Source: Natrinema amylolyticus_A
GTDB lineage: Archaea > Halobacteriota > Halobacteria > Halobacteriales > Natrialbaceae
DNA length: 64,000 nt
Reading direction: 5' to 3'
Assembly: GCF_042678045.1 (NCBI RefSeq)
Contig: NZ_JBHUDI010000006.1
Location: forward strand, 179,516-243,515
Shown here: piece by piece, positions 25,736 to 34,473 of the stretch
Layout of the letters: each line of letters opens with the position of its first letter
How positions within the stretch are numbered: position 1 is the stretch's first letter
Notes under the pieces: generated by a model
The model's database searches: none
Told to the model about the DNA's origin: nothing
Seen by the model: only the letters and a program-made list of their open reading frames with translations
Position numbers and translations under genes: made by a program

Positions 25736-27349
25736 ATGGACGACGGTTCTTCCCTCCAAACGCTCCTCGTCGGCATCGATGCTGCCTGCGATCGAGTACT
25801 GGCACCGCTGTTCGAAGACAACGAGGTACCCACACTCGAGTCGATCTATCGGACCGGAACGAGCGGGGCCCTCGAATCCCAGATTCCGCCGTGGACGGCC
25901 TCGGCGTGGCCGTCACTCTATACGGGGATGAACCCCGGCAAACACGGCGTCTACGGCTTTCTCTCGTTCGACGGTTACGACTGGGACGTCGTCAACGCGA
26001 CTGACGTTCGCGAGCGAGCGCTCTGGGAGTTGCTCGATCGCCACGATGTGACGAGCGTGGTCGTCAACGTCCCGGTCACGTATCCGCCACGGGCGTTCGA
26101 TGGCGCACTGATCCCGGGCTACACCGCGCCGGAGGATCCGGACTGTCATCCCGACGGCGTGCTCGAGGACGTCCGGGATGCGATCGGCGAGTACCGCGTG
26201 TATCCCGATGACGATGCCACTGACCTCGGGCAGTCTTATAGTGATTGCGTGCGCACGCGAGGAGAGGCGTTTCGTTATCTCGCCGATCGGTTCGATCCCG
26301 AATTCGGGTTCGTCGAGTTCCAGGCGACCGATTCGATCTTCCACAAGCGACCTGAGGACGACGCGGCGATCCGCGCCATCTACCGCGAGGTCGACCGGCA
26401 GCTCGACGAGATCCTCGAGGCCCACGAGCCGGCAAACGTGATCGTCGCCAGCGACCACGGGATGGGGCCGTACGACGGCCACGAGTTCCGGGTCAACGAG
26501 TACCTCCGCGAGGCAGGGTTCGTCGAGACCAAACGCGGCGGAAGCGGAATGCCGACGTGGGCGACAGTTCGCGACGATAATCTCAAGGAAGGGAAGGATG
26601 CGACGGAGTACGAGCGCGGTGCCACCGAGCGGGCGATGGCAGCCGCCGCGAAGGTGGGCCTCACGAGCCAGCGACTGGGGGCCGCCCTCGAGCGCCTCGG
26701 GCTCGACGACCTCGTCGCGGCGTACGCCCCGGCCGGACTCGTCAGCGCGGGAGCGACGCAGGTCGATTTCCATGACTCGGCCGCGTACGTGCGCTCGCGA
26801 ATCGAACTCGGCGTTCGGATCAATCTCGAGGGGCGCGAACCCGATGGCGTCGTCCCGCCGGCAGAATACGACGACGTCCGAGAACGGCTCATCGACGCCT
26901 TACGAGCGGTCACGACGCCCGATGGCGAGCCGGTCTTCGAAGCCGTTCGCCCCCGCGAGGGGTACTTCCACGGCCCCGAGAGCGACCACGCCGTCGACAT
27001 TGTCACCGTCCCGGCAGACTTCGAGCACTTCATCTCGGCGACGCTACGAGACGAACAGTTCGGCCCGCCGAGCGAGCCCTGGAATCACAAGCTCGAGGGG
27101 ACGGTCGCGGCCGCTGGCGACGATATCGACCACGCCGCCGGCGTCGGCGACGCTCACCTCTTCGACATCGCGCCGACCGTCCTCGCGACGCTCGGTGTGC
27201 CGGCCGACGAACGGATGGATGGCGAGCCACTCCCGTGTGTCGAGGCTGCCGGAACGCGCCAGTATCCGCGGTTCGAGGGAGATCGGTCAGTCGACACGGC
27301 CGACGAGGGCGTCGAAAAACGACTCGCGGATCTGGGCTATCTCGAGTGA
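25736..27349 (+). CDS. Alkaline phosphatase superfamily protein (type I phosphodiesterase/nucleotide pyrophosphatase-like)
   Basis: About 537 residues. Metal-site elements of the superfamily are LLVGIDAACDRVLAPLFE, PPWTASAWPSLYTGMNPGKH with the likely Thr nucleophile, HGVYGFLSFDGYDWDVVNAT, VIVASDHGMGPYDGHEF with the Asp/His pair, and HLFDIAPTVLATLGVPADER near the C-terminus. The family hydrolyses or transfers phospho-groups; no signal peptide or membrane helix is present, so it should be cytoplasmic. A close paralogue is at 42927, there fused in an operon with a FemAB protein. ATG 25736 was chosen by analogy to the paralogue; ATG 25709 is nine codons upstream in frame. Confidence 0.82.
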   Translation: MDDGSSLQTLLVGIDAACDRVLAPLFEDNEVPTLESIYRTGTSGALESQIPPWTASAWPSLYTGMNPGKHGVYGFLSFDGYDWDVVNATDVRERALWELLDRHDVTSVVVNVPVTYPPRAFDGALIPGYTAPEDPDCHPDGVLEDVRDAIGEYRVYPDDDATDLGQSYSDCVRTRGEAFRYLADRFDPEFGFVEFQATDSIFHKRPEDDAAIRAIYREVDRQLDEILEAHEPANVIVASDHGMGPYDGHEFRVNEYLREAGFVETKRGGSGMPTWATVRDDNLKEGKDATEYERGATERAMAAAAKVGLTSQRLGAALERLGLDDLVAAYAPAGLVSAGATQVDFHDSAAYVRSRIELGVRINLEGREPDGVVPPAEYDDVRERLIDALRAVTTPDGEPVFEAVRPREGYFHGPESDHAVDIVTVPADFEHFISATLRDEQFGPPSEPWNHKLEGTVAAAGDDIDHAAGVGDAHLFDIAPTVLATLGVPADERMDGEPLPCVEAAGTRQYPRFEGDRSVDTADEGVEKRLADLGYLE

Positions 27350-27358
27350 TACGGTCTA

Positions 27359-27419
27359 CTGTAAATCATTGCCGGTGCAACCGCGACCGCCCTGCGGTTG
27401 CACCAGTAAATCGTTACAG
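27359..27419. repeat. Perfect long hairpin between convergent genes
   Basis: GGTGCAACCGC (27374-27384) and GCGGTTGCACC (27394-27404) pair over 11 bases around GACCGCCCT; the outer CTGTAA (27359-27364) and TTACAG (27414-27419) also pair. The centre GCGACCGCCCTGCGG is like that of the repeat at 6682. It lies between two convergent genes, so it could be a bidirectional terminator, a decayed MITE, or both. Confidence 0.55.
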
Positions 27420-27443
27420 CAAATCGTATGACGGGCTGTCGTG

Positions 27444-28751
27444 CTACCGGTCAGAGCGGATGAGCTGTAGGCCGGCTTTTGCCGTCCGCCACGCCGGATA
27501 CACCGTGCTATAGACGCTGTTCGGCGTGTTTCTCGCACCGACCCAGAAGAGCCGATGAGTCAACGGCGGCTCGGACGACGAGACGAGATCGTCTAAATCG
27601 ACAGTCTCGAGCCACTCGAAGAAGGTCCGTTCGGCCGATGTCGTGGGCTCGGTCTCGCGTGCGCGCTCGCGAATGTCGGCCCACATGTGGCGCTCGTCCT
27701 GACCGAGCACCCAGTCGCCGCGCTCGAGCGATCGCCGGAGATCGTGATAGTCCGCGTCCGAGAACGGGTAGCCGTGAGCCGACGGCTCGAGTTCCGACAG
27801 GCGGAGTCCAACAGCAGTACGGTAACACTTTTCACACTCGCCGCAGTTGCCGTCCATTCGGTCGTTACAGGTCTGCAACTGGAGGTCCGGATCCTCGTCG
27901 CGGACGTAGTTGGCGATGACGTCGAGGCGTTCCTGGCGGGTGAGTTCGTAGGCGTCGTGCTGACACATCGTGCCGGTCCAGCGGACGTGGTCGTCGATAT
28001 CGGGCCGAGAGCCCCACTCGAGATCGATGCCCTCCCAGTGGGTCGCGGCGACGTAGAGATCTGTCATCCCGCGTGCGTAGGCCATCGGCGCACAGAGCCC
28101 CAGCAGTCCGAGGCCGTGGCCGACGGAGCTGTACCAGCCGCCGTCGACGTAGCGTTTGTAGTGGGCCAGCAGCATGGGATGGTCGAGAAACGAGAGCATG
28201 TTCGACTCGACGAAGGCCGTCTCGCAGCCGTGGTCGGCGGCGAACCGCGAGACGCGCTCGCGGAGGGAATCCCACTTGTCGTCGTCGGCCGCGTCCGGCG
28301 TGATCGTCCAGCCCCGAACGCTGATCAGCGTCGGTGACTCTTCGCGGTGGCGGACGTACGAACACGTCGAGTCGACGCCGCCGGTAAACAGCAGGCCGCT
28401 CTCGTCGCCGGGTTCGGGCTCGGGCTCGATCGTTCGGCGCGCGTAGAGCGTCCCTCCCTCGAGGAAGTCGTACATCCCACACAGCGACGCCTGGACGTCC
28501 TCGAGCGCCCGGGCGAACGTCGCGTCGACCTCGTCGACGTAGACGTCGGCTCCGTTGGCCCACGCGACCGGACAGACCTGTGCGAGGACCGGAATGGCGA
28601 GCACGCCGTCGGGGACGTCGGCGATCGGCACGTCGTAGCTGGTTCGGAACGGTTCGCCGGTAACGAACCGCTCGAGGTCGGCCGAGGTGCGGACCGAACA
28701 CTCGAGGCGGCCGTCGTGGACTGAAATCTCGTCGATGATGATCGATGACAT
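27444..28751 (-). CDS. PP-loop ATP pyrophosphatase superfamily protein
   Basis: 435 residues from ATG 28751 (MSSIIIDEISVHDGRLECSV); the 11 extra codons upstream are unlikely. The PP-loop is SGLLFTGGVDSTCSYVRHR (about residues 140-158, SGGxDS type), as in ATP pyrophosphatases that adenylate a carbonyl before amidation or thiolation. Further on there is VAATHWEGIDLEWGSRP, and a Cys cluster TCNDRMDGNCGECEKCYRTA that could bind zinc or Fe-S. It lies in the surface-glycan region convergent with the phosphatase gene, so a role in making a modified sugar is possible. It is not like NadE, QueC or GuaA over the full length. The reaction is unknown. Confidence 0.7.
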   Translation of the reverse strand: MSSIIIDEISVHDGRLECSVRTSADLERFVTGEPFRTSYDVPIADVPDGVLAIPVLAQVCPVAWANGADVYVDEVDATFARALEDVQASLCGMYDFLEGGTLYARRTIEPEPEPGDESGLLFTGGVDSTCSYVRHREESPTLISVRGWTITPDAADDDKWDSLRERVSRFAADHGCETAFVESNMLSFLDHPMLLAHYKRYVDGGWYSSVGHGLGLLGLCAPMAYARGMTDLYVAATHWEGIDLEWGSRPDIDDHVRWTGTMCQHDAYELTRQERLDVIANYVRDEDPDLQLQTCNDRMDGNCGECEKCYRTAVGLRLSELEPSAHGYPFSDADYHDLRRSLERGDWVLGQDERHMWADIRERARETEPTTSAERTFFEWLETVDLDDLVSSSEPPLTHRLFWVGARNTPNSVYSTVYPAWRTAKAGLQLIRSDR

Positions 28752-29037
28752 AGGGGTACGGTCGGGTCGTCCGGACTGGATCACGACCGGCTACAAAAAT
28801 CATCAGAACCGTTGAACGGTCGAGCGCAGAGAAGGCGAGCTGTAGGCACGCAACCGCTACGACAGGGACAGCATATCGGGCACGCGCGAGGCCTGTGACA
28901 GTCGCTCACAGCGTTGTGCGAGCGACGACGACGGCTGTGTTCGCCAGGTATGATCCCTATAACAATTCATCGCAGCCCCGACGACTGGGGCAATACATGC
29001 GTCTCGAGAGTGGTTCGGCCGCGCCGGGTGATAGCCC

Positions 29038-30831
29038 ATGAGACGATCGACGATCGATGTGACGGTCGCGGTCGGCTTTCTCGCGGTTGCGATCGGGCTC
29101 CTCGTGGCGAGAGCGAATCCCGCGACTGCCTACGAGCCGTCGATTTACGTGGGGACCCCGACGATCACGTGGGCCAGTTTCGCGCTCGCGCTCGCGATCG
29201 CCGTCGGAACGACGCTGGTCTGTCGCGGTCGCCAGCAGGGCGTCGGGATCGGCCTCGGCGCGTTTACGGTCACGGCGATCGTGAGCCTGCCGCTGGTCCG
29301 GAACTATCGCTTCGCCGGAATGGGCGATGCGCTCACGCATCTGGGGCTAGCACGGGACATCGTCACCGGCGCAACCCAACCGCACGAACTCTTCTATCCC
29401 GGACTGCACGCGATCGCGACGGTGTTTCATTTCCTCGCTGGAGTCTCGATCGAGCGTGGTCTCCTGATCGGCATGGTCGTCCTGTTCGTTCCCTTCGTCG
29501 TCTTCGTCCCGCTGGTCGTCCGCGGGATGGGGGCCAGCGGGGTCGCGGTCGGCCTCGCGGCGATCGTCTCCTGGATGGTGTTGCCGGTCAACAACATCGC
29601 GACGCACATGGCCGTCCACACTAACTCGAACGCGTTGTTTCTCGTTCCGGCTGTTCTCTTCGCGATCGTCACGTACCTCCGGCGACGTGCGACGATCGAA
29701 CGGCTCCCCCTCGATGTGTCGCCGTTTAGTGCCCTCATCGTTCTCACCGGGTTCGCGCTCCTGGTAATCCATCCCCAGCAGATGGTCAACGTCGTCGTCC
29801 TCATCGGCGCGATAAGCGGCGTCCAGTATCTCGCCCGACGACGCTTCGACGACCACCCGATGCTTGAGCATCCGACGACCTACGTCCACACGGTCTCGCT
29901 TGGTGCCCTCTTTGGCCTCTGGGCGCTCGGCAACGAGCGGTTCAGGCAGGCCACCGCCGCACTCGTCACTGGGCTCCTCTCCCAGGATATCGGCGGGAGC
30001 TCGACGGTCAACCAGCGCGGGACGTCGTTGACCGAGATCGGTGGGAGCCTGACCGAGCTGTTCGTGAAGATGTTCCTCGACAAGGCCATCATCGCCCTCA
30101 TCGTCGGGCTGTTCATCCTAGTCGTCTGGCTCCGTCGGACGAGCCTCGACGACGAGCCCAGATCGTTCGTCAACTACGTCTCGCTCTCGCTGTTCCCGCT
30201 TACCGGCATGTTTTTCGTCTACTTCCTCGGGACGCCGACGATGGCGTTCCGGCAGGTCGGCTTTATTTACGTGCTCCTGACGATCCTCGCCGGGATTGCC
30301 CTCGCGCGGCTCGTCGGCGGTCTCTCGGGTATAATCACGAGGCCGGGCGCGAACGCGGTCGTCGCGCTGGTACTCAGTGCCTGTCTCGTGCTCGGGCTGC
30401 TGACGGTGTTTACGTCGCCGATGATCTACAACCCCAGCCAGCACGTGACCGACGAAATGATGAGTGGCTACGAGGACGCGTTGGAACACGGAAACGAGAG
30501 CGTTCCCTACGCTGGCATGGGCTACGACCCATACCGATACGATCACGGGCTCAATGGAGTCGCCGGCGGGGCCAATACTGTCGGTGGCGCGTCGGCTGCC
30601 ACCGGTACCGTCAACGCTAGCGTGTTCTCGGAGGGCAACTACACCGGTGCCTACCCCTCCGACGAGTACTACTTCGTCTACACGGAGTGGGACCGGACCA
30701 AAGAGATCGACATCTACCAGGAGCTCAACTACGACCACGCCGCACTCGAGGGACTCGACAGAGATCCGAACACGAACAAGGTCGTCTCGAACGACGAGTT
30801 CAAAATGTACGTGGTCAACGGCACGGCGTGA
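29038..30831 (+). CDS. Large multi-pass membrane protein (GT-C-like candidate), paralogue of 15345-17162
   Basis: A 597-residue protein with about 12 helices and a C-terminal soluble tail. The N-terminal VTVAVGFLAVAIGLLVARAN leads into the NPATAYEPSIYVGTPTITW loop. Further shared segments with the 15 kb paralogue are RFAGMGDALTHLGLARDIVT, PHELFYPGLHAIATVF, VIHPQQMVNVVVLIGAISGV, GGSLTELFVKMFLDKAI and MIYNPSQHVTDEMMSGYEDA. The tail has Asn-x-Ser/Thr sites. The architecture with a conserved acidic loop after helix 2 is reminiscent of GT-C glycosyltransferases, but no known motif is firm. It is followed by two beta-helix genes on the same strand, which may be its partners. Confidence 0.65.
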   Translation: MRRSTIDVTVAVGFLAVAIGLLVARANPATAYEPSIYVGTPTITWASFALALAIAVGTTLVCRGRQQGVGIGLGAFTVTAIVSLPLVRNYRFAGMGDALTHLGLARDIVTGATQPHELFYPGLHAIATVFHFLAGVSIERGLLIGMVVLFVPFVVFVPLVVRGMGASGVAVGLAAIVSWMVLPVNNIATHMAVHTNSNALFLVPAVLFAIVTYLRRRATIERLPLDVSPFSALIVLTGFALLVIHPQQMVNVVVLIGAISGVQYLARRRFDDHPMLEHPTTYVHTVSLGALFGLWALGNERFRQATAALVTGLLSQDIGGSSTVNQRGTSLTEIGGSLTELFVKMFLDKAIIALIVGLFILVVWLRRTSLDDEPRSFVNYVSLSLFPLTGMFFVYFLGTPTMAFRQVGFIYVLLTILAGIALARLVGGLSGIITRPGANAVVALVLSACLVLGLLTVFTSPMIYNPSQHVTDEMMSGYEDALEHGNESVPYAGMGYDPYRYDHGLNGVAGGANTVGGASAATGTVNASVFSEGNYTGAYPSDEYYFVYTEWDRTKEIDIYQELNYDHAALEGLDRDPNTNKVVSNDEFKMYVVNGTA

Positions 30832-31244
30832 CATCGCCGTCTGATCGGAACGCCATCGAACGCCACACGCAGACAGCAGATGTGAATGCGCTCGCGTTCC
30901 AGGCGATCGACCGGGGCACTCGTCGGCCGCTCATTCGTCTGTAACTACATATTGGGCCGTCGAAGATCAGTGCTGGCCATGTGAAACAGTTGCTTACACT
31001 ACGAAACAGTAGGATCACGTCGCAGCGAATTCGAGGGCGAAACGGCTTCTTCTCGGTGTATAACTGAATTACTCGAGGAACGCTCCGGTTTCGTCGTTGC
31101 TTTCGGTCGATATTTCGTTCGTAACTTCGAGAACGAATTGTACTGAATTGTTCAATATTATGTACCGATCGAAACAGATTCTGAAAATATTGGCGATAGC
31201 AGCAAGAAAAAGTTTATGAGCGTAAGGTGGTGTTACGGAATTGT
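30832..31244. other. Intergenic region with the promoter of the first beta-helix gene
   Basis: About 410 bases. The first half has no clear signal; from about 31040 it becomes AT-rich. The last 35 bases carry the TATA element annotated separately. No gene recognised. Confidence 0.4.
31206..31217 (+). promoter_or_regulatory. TATA/BRE element of beta-helix gene 31245
   Basis: GAAAAAGTTTAT ends 28 bases before the ATG at 31245. The purine-rich part acts as a BRE and TTTAT as TATA; the spacing predicts a leaderless or nearly leaderless transcript. Exactly the same AAAGTTTAT at the same distance precedes the ATG at 32662. Confidence 0.6.
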
Positions 31245-32195
31245 ATGGCGCAGAATCCCCGTACGTCCGAAACGGAATCTACTCCGAATACAGGCCGTAA
31301 CTCCGGATTAACCCGCCGCAACTACGTTCGCTCGCTCGCCGCAGTGGCGACCGCGACGACTGCGATCAGCGGGGCCGGCTCCGCTGCGGCCGCGGACGAT
31401 TACGAGGTCATCGAAGCCCAGGGACAGACGATCACTATCGACGCCGGCGAGACCTGGGAGAACAAGCTCATCGACATGACGACCGGCAAAGACATCGTCA
31501 TCACCGCCCACAGCAGCGACTGGACGATCCGAAACATCGGATTCAAGGGCGAGAACAGTTCTGGGACCGGCTCTGCCACCTTCGGCATCTCCGACACTGC
31601 CGGCGGCACCTGTACCGTCGAAAACATCTACCTCGGCGACGGTGCGAGCACGGGCAACGGTAACCCGAACGGGCACGGCCAGACCGCCTTCTGGGTCGCC
31701 CCCGACCACTCCGGTCACATCGACTTCACGAACGTCAACATCCAGGGCTTCGCGGACAACGCGATCTACGGCTCCGCACCCGGGAACAAAGGTGGCGGGA
31801 CGATCCACATCGACAACAGTTTCGCCGCGAACTGTTATGTCTCCCACTTCCGACTGGCCACTGAAGGCAGCAAGATCACGAACTCCAGTGTCTACGTCGA
31901 CAACAGTGAGGGCTACGTCGGCCGCGGCATCTGGGCATGGGCCCCCGGGACGATCGAGGTCGAGAACTGCCAGATCGAAATGAACGGCCAGAACACTGCC
32001 ATCGACGCCGGTGCGAACGGCAACCCGACCGAGGTCGTCGTCAAAAAATCCGACTACGACGAACAGGCGGGTATCGCCGAACACGCCGGTTCGAACGTCA
32101 AACTCGGCGACGACGTCGGGACCAGCCCCGAGGCAGTCATCCCGGATGGCGTCCCGACCTCCCCCGAAGAAGCTGCGTCTGGCGCGTCGAACTGA
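31245..32195 (+). CDS. Tat-exported beta-helix protein, short form without C-terminal domains
   Basis: 316 residues from ATG 31245, supported by the promoter spacing. The Tat signal is at residues 24-46 (TRRNYVRSLAAVATATTAIS), without lipobox. The beta-helix repeats run from about residue 55 to 285: TIRNIGFKGENSS, VENIYLGDGAS, FTNVNIQGFADNAIYGS, IHIDNSFAANCYVSHFRLAT, VENCQIEMNGQNTAI. The protein ends GVPTSPEEAASGASN, exactly at the linker that in the two relatives leads to further domains. It thus represents the helix alone. A role in binding or processing surface polysaccharide is inferred. The neighbour on the same strand is its long paralogue. Confidence 0.78.
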   Translation: MAQNPRTSETESTPNTGRNSGLTRRNYVRSLAAVATATTAISGAGSAAAADDYEVIEAQGQTITIDAGETWENKLIDMTTGKDIVITAHSSDWTIRNIGFKGENSSGTGSATFGISDTAGGTCTVENIYLGDGASTGNGNPNGHGQTAFWVAPDHSGHIDFTNVNIQGFADNAIYGSAPGNKGGGTIHIDNSFAANCYVSHFRLATEGSKITNSSVYVDNSEGYVGRGIWAWAPGTIEVENCQIEMNGQNTAIDAGANGNPTEVVVKKSDYDEQAGIAEHAGSNVKLGDDVGTSPEAVIPDGVPTSPEEAASGASN

Positions 32196-32661
32196 AGTTA
32201 CTTCTGCATCGAGCTACCGCACGACTGTAGCCCTGCTGACGTAAGCCCTCCGTCGATCAGTCCCCGCTGACGCGACTACTCTCCCCAGCGCGGATCACTC
32301 CGTCCCCTCCACGACCCGCGCTGGCGCATCACGCTATTTTCGTTTCCCTCCCGGCTTCGGAACGCTCGTTCTCGTCCGAGCAGCTCGGACTCTCCCGCTC
32401 GAGCGGCTGTAATTGAACCGCCACGATTCGGGTAATACTGTTTTACTCGGGACCAGCGCTCGAGGCCGGGCGAGTTCCGGTGCTGCTGGTGTGGTAATAT
32501 AGTATTACCAGCAAGGAGAGTGGAATATTATCCGAATTCAAATTTCGGCGTTTTCTCCCACACAATCATGTATAACTTCTACAGATAATAGATACAGTCT
32601 GTAAATTTTAGGCTCTAGAATTGGGAAAGTTTATCTGGGTAGTCTCATATTACCCGATTGC
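32196..32661. other. Intergenic region between the two beta-helix genes
   Basis: About 465 bases. The first 220 are C-rich with short repeats and may be a 3' untranslated part; from 32490 the sequence is AT-rich (ATATAGTATTACC, TAATAGATAC). The promoter element directly before the next gene is given separately. No open frame of interest. Confidence 0.4.
32623..32634 (+). promoter_or_regulatory. TATA/BRE element of beta-helix gene 32662
   Basis: GGGAAAGTTTAT ends 28 bases before ATG 32662, the same motif and distance as at the neighbouring gene 31245. Both starts are also preceded by ATTG(C/T)ATGGC. This points to joint control of the two genes. Confidence 0.6.
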
Positions 32662-34473
32662 ATGGCACGCGACCTTTCGGAACTGGATGACGAGTCGTCG
32701 TTCTCTCCTGACGAAGAGACGATCGACGACGGTGGTAACAGCGAATTACTACATCGACGATCGTACCTGAAGGTGGCCGGCGCGACGACCGCCGCGGCGA
32801 CGCTGACAGGAGCGGCGAGTGCTGCAGGCGATGACTACGAGGTCATCGAAGCACGCGGACAGACGATCCGGGTCGGTCAGGGTGAAACCTTCGAGAACAA
32901 ACTTATCGACTTCACCACCGGTGAGAGTTTCCTGATCTACGTCGACGGCGCAAACTCCGTGATTCGGAACATCGGGTTCAAGGGACTCTACCGGGGAGAC
33001 TCGTTCATTATCTCGATCAAGGCCGGCCAGGGCGACATCCTCTTCGAAAACATCTATCTCGGAGACGGTGCGACGAAGGAAGGCGCCGATTTCGTACACG
33101 GCCCCGGTGCCGTCTTCATGCACAAAGGCAGTCAGGCGGACCTCACGTTCCGCAACTGCAACGTGCAGGGATTCCCGAACAACGGCTTCTACTGTTCTAA
33201 CACACCCTACGGCGGCAGCGTCCGCTTCGAGAGCTGTTTCGGCAAGAACAACGGCGTCACCACCTTCCGGTGTGGCAGCGAAGACGACGAAATTGTCAAC
33301 TGTGTCGCCTACAACGACAACACCGACTACGGACGCGGCTACGGTGGCTACAACGAGACCAACGGCCGACCAGTCTGGGTCTGGAACGGCGGCACGGTGA
33401 CGATCCGCGACTCGCATTTCGCCGATGGTCCCTACTCGTACGCGCTCGTGGCCGGCGCAAACGGCTCCCCCGGCAGCGTCGACTTCCAGAGCGGCGGCTA
33501 CCGCGGCACTATCCAGCGCACGAGCGGCTCGACGGTGTCCATCGACAGTGATGTCTCGAGAAACCCTGATCTTTCGATTCCCGACGGCGTCCCGACATCG
33601 CCCGAGGAGGCCGCGTCCGGCTCCGGTGGTACAGGTTCGAGCAGCGGCTCGAACGACACGGACGCGGGCGACGAACCGGAATTGTCGAACCTGCTGCTCG
33701 TCGACGGCAGTCCGTCGGACGCGACGCGATACGAGGTGACCGTCAGCGGCGAACTCGAGCCCTCGAACGCCGAGGGAGCCTCGATCGACGCCGAAGATAC
33801 GATCGACGGCTCGACCGTACAGGGCAGCGTCGCCGACTGGAAAGACGCCTTCCGCTTTTCGGGCGAACTCGAGGAACTCACCGTCGACGGGCCCGGTTCG
33901 GTGCTCGTCAACGGCGAGGCCGTCGACCCGGCCGACTACGGCGAAGCGCTGCCCCACGTTCTGGAGGTTGCGGGCCGCGGGACGCCGACGAGCTACGAGA
34001 TCACGGTCGACGGCACGATCGAACTCGCATCGACTGACGATCCGGCAGCAGAAGCGACGACGATCTCGGGCTCGACTGTTCAGAGTTCGCTCACTGAGGA
34101 GACACAGACCTTCCAGTTCTCGGGGGCGCTGACTGACGTCACCTTCACTGACGGCACCGCTGACGTCACGCTCGACGACGAATCGATCGACCCGAGCGAG
34201 TACGGCGACACCGAACTGCCACCCCACGCGCTCGTGATCGACGGCACCGACACCGACGGACCGAGTACGTACGCCTTCGATATTGACGGCACGGTCGTCA
34301 AATCCACCTATCGGGACGCCTCGATCGACGACGGCGACGTCCTCGAGGGGACGACCGCCCGTGGCGGCGTCGACAACTGGCTCGACGCCTACTGGTTCGA
34401 CGGCGACATTACCGACTTCCGACTGTGTGGCGATGCGAGCGTCGACGTTCAGTACAACGCGCGGAATCAGTGA
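32662..34473 (+). CDS. Tat-exported beta-helix protein with three C-terminal beta domains
   Basis: A 603-residue secreted protein. An unusually long acidic N-region of about 30 residues precedes the Tat motif HRRSYLKVAGATTAAATLTG (from residue 31). Beta-helix repeats run from 55 to 300 (IRNIGFKGLYRGDS, FENIYLGDGAT, FRNCNVQGFPNNGFYCS). The linker GVPTSPEEAASGSGG is followed by three homologous domains of about 85 residues each, starting near 330 (LLLVDGSPSDATRYEVTVSG), 430 (HVLEVAGRGTPTSYEITVDG) and 515 (HALVIDGTDTDGPSTYAFDI). The last is nearest to the terminal domain of the 8080-9690 protein. Extracellular; likely binds glycan with the repeat domains. Function unproven. Confidence 0.78.
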   Translation: MARDLSELDDESSFSPDEETIDDGGNSELLHRRSYLKVAGATTAAATLTGAASAAGDDYEVIEARGQTIRVGQGETFENKLIDFTTGESFLIYVDGANSVIRNIGFKGLYRGDSFIISIKAGQGDILFENIYLGDGATKEGADFVHGPGAVFMHKGSQADLTFRNCNVQGFPNNGFYCSNTPYGGSVRFESCFGKNNGVTTFRCGSEDDEIVNCVAYNDNTDYGRGYGGYNETNGRPVWVWNGGTVTIRDSHFADGPYSYALVAGANGSPGSVDFQSGGYRGTIQRTSGSTVSIDSDVSRNPDLSIPDGVPTSPEEAASGSGGTGSSSGSNDTDAGDEPELSNLLLVDGSPSDATRYEVTVSGELEPSNAEGASIDAEDTIDGSTVQGSVADWKDAFRFSGELEELTVDGPGSVLVNGEAVDPADYGEALPHVLEVAGRGTPTSYEITVDGTIELASTDDPAAEATTISGSTVQSSLTEETQTFQFSGALTDVTFTDGTADVTLDDESIDPSEYGDTELPPHALVIDGTDTDGPSTYAFDIDGTVVKSTYRDASIDDGDVLEGTTARGGVDNWLDAYWFDGDITDFRLCGDASVDVQYNARNQ

